Origin: Diphasiastrum complanatum
Lineage: Eukaryota; Streptophyta; Lycopodiopsida; Lycopodiales; Lycopodiaceae
Assembly: GCA_029204225.1 (NCBI GenBank)
Contig: CM055102.1
Coordinates: 7,858,587-7,922,586, forward strand
Length of the DNA: 64,000 nt
Direction: 5' to 3'
Within the stretch, counting starts at the first letter, position 1. Each line of letters begins with the position of its first letter. This document shows positions 60,104 to 64,000 of this stretch, one piece after another. The position numbers and the translations under genes were made by a program. The notes under the pieces were generated by a model. The model worked only from the letters and a program-made list of their open reading frames with translations, did not search any database and was not told where the DNA came from.

Positions 60104-61580
60104 TAGTAGCCAATATCGGATCAACGTGTGCATTTAGAGGTCCCAAAAATCAGAATGCAGGTTGGACGCACCGACCGATATCGGAGATGGAAGTCTGGAT
60201 AACAGTCAATAGCAGATGGGCATGCGGGAGGAAGCTAAGCAGTTTCGTGGGACGCGCTAAACCGATACCTCATACGAATACATATGATCACAAACTGAAA
60301 GCAAACTTCTTTAAGCATCGTGCAGTTGATTATATATTGCCAAAATCCCTAATAATTGTTATCGTGGTGGTTGCAAATATCGATGCACGATTTACTGAGA
60401 TCAAGAATTTTGAAATATTTTGTAATATTCAAAAGCAAATCATTAATAAATTTCCTCTGTCATCACGTATTATTGATCTATAAAGCTAATTATGAGGGTA
60501 ATCATGAACTAGTATGGGATAGCTACAATAATCAAAAGACATTTCATTGACCCAGACTACAATTGATTTCATGACAAATGTAGCCCTGCGATTAACTTAG
60601 ATAGGCCATAAATATCAAAAGAATTTTGATATTTTATTTTCAAAAAAAATTCAGATTTCAACATCCTTGTTCAGGTCCAATAGCGAATCGACGTGCGCCA
60701 AACAACTGGAAAATGGTCGGGCGTGCTGAACCGATATTAGAGTGGCCCTAGTTGACGTGTCCTCCAGTCAATTTATTGGACGACACTGTGAATGATCAAA
60801 GCTTGCTTCGGTAGTATCTTTGTAGCTTTAGTATGTATTTTGAATCCACCGAAGAAAGCTTTGATCATACATAATGTAGTGCAATATTGGTTCAGTGCAC
60901 GTCCTTGTTGAAGCGCCTCCTAGTTCAGCCACTCTTGCGTGCCTAATCGATATCGGCTAAATGATCCGCCTTTTGAATCAGTTCTGAATGAACTATTGTG
61001 CAAAAAATTTGTGTCATCTTGTTTGTGCTTAAATAGGGCGAGGGAGAGAGCAATTATGACCATCGTGAATGTTATTAATCCCGATGCACGGAGTATGGCT
61101 AACGACTATTTGACTAATAAATATTCATAAATATTGGTAATAAATACTTGGACATGCCTATGATTATTTGGACATGCTAATGATAGACTTTTTATGGTAT
61201 TGTGGAGCAGGTACAATGGTGTATCTCTCTGATTGGTGGATAAATGATTGGTGGACAAATGTATGGCTGTGATTAGCAGGAAAGGGCTATAAATATGGGC
61301 ACCACTATTGAGATTTCGTGATCTTTATTTCATAACTCCATTGTTATTTTGCTCTTTGGCCTTCTCTCGCAATATCGAATCGACGTGCACCTTCATTTTA
61401 CATCCACTTATTTCTCATTCTCGTGCGTTGATGCAATATCTGCCTCTTCTTAAGGAATATCGAATCAACATGCGCCTTGTTCTAGACACCTGGATCGTAA
61501 TCATTCACGTGCACTGAAGTGATATCAGCCTCTTCCAACCGAATAACGAATCAACGCGCGTCTTTTTCAAAAAGTCCCCA
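60100..61580. repeat. Cluster of a ~20-bp motif in both orientations
   Basis: Two mirror forms recur: AATATCGAATCGACGTGCGC (about 60112, 60678, 61369, 61454, 61540, with variants) and its reverse type GCGTGCTGAACCGATATT (about 60156, 60247, 60712, 60938, 61413, 61505, with variants). Opposite forms tend to occur as neighbours about 30-45 bp apart. Motifs of this length, repeated in both orientations, fit transposase-binding subterminal repeats of a plant DNA transposon, or a promoter array for the gene at 61640. No coding gene is supported inside, although short frames exist (60187-60483). Confidence 0.6.
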
Positions 61581-61639
61581 ACCGGAATCAATATGGCTAG
61601 TTCCTCAAAGTCCTCAGGAAATAAAAACTTCTGAATTTT

Positions 61640-63084
61640 TTGAATGCTAGTGACATTCCATCAAAGAAATTAGAGTATTTTTCAAGTATTTTTTTTGCAG
61701 CTTTTGATATCGATAGGTTAGTTTATGAGAATCGTTATAATTTACTTGCTCTTCTTGATAATTTTTCTCGGAATATTAGTACTCTTGTTAAGGACCTTGT
61801 ATACTTTCAACGGTCCTCTAAACACAAACATGATAGAAAGTATGCAAACCTGCATGAAACTTTTAAGAGAAATACATATTGTGATATCCACAAAAGAAAA
61901 ATTCACCTTCTAATTAAAGGTATGGCGTTTGTCTTTTATATATCTATTGAAATTCCAGATGATGAGTTTGTTGGATCTTCTGTTGTTCCCATAATTGAAG
62001 CATCTGCATCTGCTCTAGATGATGTAGATGAGATAGATACTAATATAGGGGTTGAAGCTGAAGTTTCTATGGCTTCAGATTATCAGAAAACTCTCCCTCG
62101 TTCTATAATCCTCTCTGACTCTCTTTCATCTGCATCTCCTATTAATCCATTAACTCTACTCAATCTTCCCGTATATTTTATAAATAATGGCAGTTATATT
62201 TCTTTTAATGATATAGAAGATGTTTTGAATTTGAGAGAGGATGAAATCCTCTCAATTTTTGCACAAAATTTATCAAAATTTGCTGACATTATTGATTACA
62301 CATATAATGACCTTGAAAGTGATTATGATAAAGATGACAATTGGAAATCTGGCAATGAGGCATTGGAGGCCATAATTGAAAAATTGAAAGCCTATGAAAA
62401 AACTTTGCCCACAGAGGAAGAATTTTTGGAATTCCAGAAAAAGTATCCCCCAAGGACTCGGTATATCTACTCGGACAATGTGGAGGCCTTTGGAGGACAT
62501 GACATTAGCAAAACAAACATCGTTGAATATGATGATGATGATCTGGTAAGTAGATATTATATTGGTATCGATATTGTGCAGTTTTTTAATTCAAACACTG
62601 TGTTGAGGTTTGAGTTTGCATTGTTATGTAACATTCTAATTTATTTTCTTGACTCCTTTACAAGATGCTATTGAAATAGATGCATTTGGTATGCGACATG
62701 GAGGCCTCCGAGGTGTATCAGCCGGGAGAAAGGATGTATCTCTATCTCATTATTTGAATAACTTTCAAAATAATGAGATTTACATATATCATTCATCTTT
62801 TAATCCATATTACCACCATCATTATGGCCATCAAGTCATTATCTGTTTCTTTAGGAGGCCATACGTACACCATAGGAACATATAAAATAATTTTTGTGAA
62901 AAAGGATTTGGGTTATACTCCCAATGAGACTACAAAAAGATCATTTGCAATGGCCCTTTATTCGGGTTATATTGATATGAGCAAAAAAAAAAAATTAGAA
63001 TTTTTGGATCCATATGAAAGGAGATTATTCATTCATGACAGTACCATCTGTCTGAATCTTGAAGAGGATGATAATAAAAATTAA
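61640..63084 (+). CDS. Three-exon gene of unknown function, about 400 residues
   Basis: Suggested model: exon 1 to 62564, intron 62565-62664 (GTATCG…ACAAG), exon 2 62665-62712, intron 62713-62854 (GTGTAT…TTTAG), exon 3 62855-63084 (TAA). The joins restore one frame through YYIDAIEIDAF and HGGLRGGHTYTIG; the total is 401 codons. The protein is acidic with a helical LREDEILSIFAQNLSKFAD part, an EAIIEKLKAYEKTLPTEEEF stretch and a basic C-terminal part (YKIIFVKKDLGY). I recognise no domain. The start is unclear: 61640 is TTG, the frame opens after a TAA at 61622, and the nearest ATG (61593, MASSSKSSGNKNF) is in another frame. A 5' exon or a frameshift near 61636 is therefore likely. Confidence 0.5.
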
Positions 63085-63350
63085 ACAATGTCGCAACATA
63101 CCAACATAGAATTGCTATATTTATGTAGTATTTAGATTGTTGCCCAAGGAGATAGCACTTAATAAGCTATTTAATTGATACACACTACGTCTTGATCGTT
63201 GATGACTGATCCGACAATGACCATCTGTGAGGAGATTCTTGAATTGGTTTATGTAACTCTATAGTGAATCACCATTAGAGATCCTGAGGGAGAAGAAATT
63301 TCTTTTGAGGTGTAACTTGGAAGTTACGTCCCTCACATCATACAATGTGC
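63085..63350. other. Spacer
   Basis: No gene is seen between the unknown gene and the copia gag fragment. Confidence 0.4.
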
Positions 63351-63605
63351 TTATGATATCCCATACTTTGTTTGAGCTTTATATACATGGCTGATTTGAG
63401 TATCTGAAATGTTGAGGATGATCAGCGCAAAAGCTTTGCCATCCTTCACCTTCCATCCAGAGATTGTTGTGTTGACTACATTAGATCTAACTTTGACACC
63501 TATGAAAACACCATACAACTCCTTGGCCATTAGCACATTTTTCATCTTAAATTTTCATAGATGGTAGTTCGATCCATCGAGCTTGTCTACGATGAGACCA
63601 GCCAT
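63351..63605 (-). pseudogene. Copia gag fragment
   Basis: The minus strand reads KLDGSNYHL*KFKMKNVLMA then KELYGVFIGVKVRSNVV and KDGKAFALIILNISDTQISH, the N-terminal gag pattern of copia elements (LDGSNYxxWKFxMxxxL). A stop replaces the Trp codon. No other part of this element is recognised. Confidence 0.7.
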
Positions 63606-64000
63606 TCCTTGGAAATCCATGTGGAATCTAGTCTAAGAGAGCATCGTTCATATTGTCATTACCTCTAGTAAGCAGGATGTTGATTTATGGTGGTCCTAGA
63701 TTTCTCAATGTATAATCTCAAGACAAGTCTAAATCCCTAGTCTTTGTCTGTGACAAGGCCAACTGTAATCTTGCAATATACTTCCGGATTTTGGTTTCTA
63801 TACTTATGTATATCATTACATGGTGAGTATCTTCACTATTCTTATGACAATTGGGATCAAAATAATTTGCTTCTGCATCTTATTTCATCCAACGAGGAAG
63901 TACATCACCGAAGAGCTTGAATTAGCATTTGTCAACCCTCACTTTTTATTTGCTTTTGGATCTTTGTACGCTGCTATAGTCAAGCCCAACTACCATGCCT
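63606..64000. other. Unassigned sequence at the window end
   Basis: No gene or repeat boundary is recognised. It may be part of the same minus-strand element as the gag fragment. Confidence 0.35.

Noticed and set aside
60187-60483. 98-codon plus frame within the motif cluster
   Set aside because: It reads across the repeated motifs and has no recognisable domain; considered chance.

Overview
The window looks like nuclear DNA of a land plant. The clearest host gene is an intronless seven-transmembrane protein of the plant/animal GPR107-GPR108 (GOST) family. Almost everything else is plant-type repeat DNA: Ty1/copia retrotransposons with the initiator-Met tRNA primer site TGGTATCAGAGC, one Ty3/gypsy gag-protease fragment, DNA-transposon remnants, long (GA)n/(CT)n microsatellites, and short GT-AG introns (about 60-140 bp). 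I cannot name the species. The intronless gene and short introns do not separate a seed plant from a fern, lycophyte or bryophyte.

Layout. 1-1069 is a 433-bp satellite-like tandem repeat carrying a palindromic 21-mer about every 100 bp. 1070-6780 is AT-rich with no convincing gene. 6780-16570 holds two truncated copia elements, two inverted relatives of one unknown multi-exon gene (9.7-10.6 kb minus, 13.5-14.5 kb plus), a DUF8039-like transposase-associated fragment, and ends of a terminal-inverted-repeat (TIR) family. 17043-18577 (minus) is a three-exon tyrosine recombinase of Crypton/DUF3504 type with a readable R...K...R-H-Y active site. 19841-21160 is the GOST receptor gene behind a repetitive 5' leader.

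From 23.3 to 55.9 kb copia elements are nested and fused. One element is interrupted by a 2.2-kb deletion-derivative copia that keeps both LTRs, its primer site and polypurine tract. One plus-strand element is a fusion of two copia families with two reverse transcriptases. One almost complete element lies at 47108-52910. A TIR/fold-back family has at least five members or ends, one of them inside a copia open reading frame. 56.6-58.6 kb is Ty3/gypsy gag-protease. 59.3-60.1 kb carries a broken small gene whose start reads like a histone H3 tail. 60.1-61.6 kb is a cluster of a short motif in both orientations, followed by a three-exon gene of unknown function (61640-63084).

No tRNA, rRNA or CRISPR was recognised; I did not scan the whole window exhaustively for tRNAs. 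All calls rest on reading translations and repeats by eye, without database searches. The most unusual items are the Crypton-like recombinase, the fused copia elements, the palindrome-bearing satellite, the fold-back TIR family and the 60-61.6 kb motif cluster.
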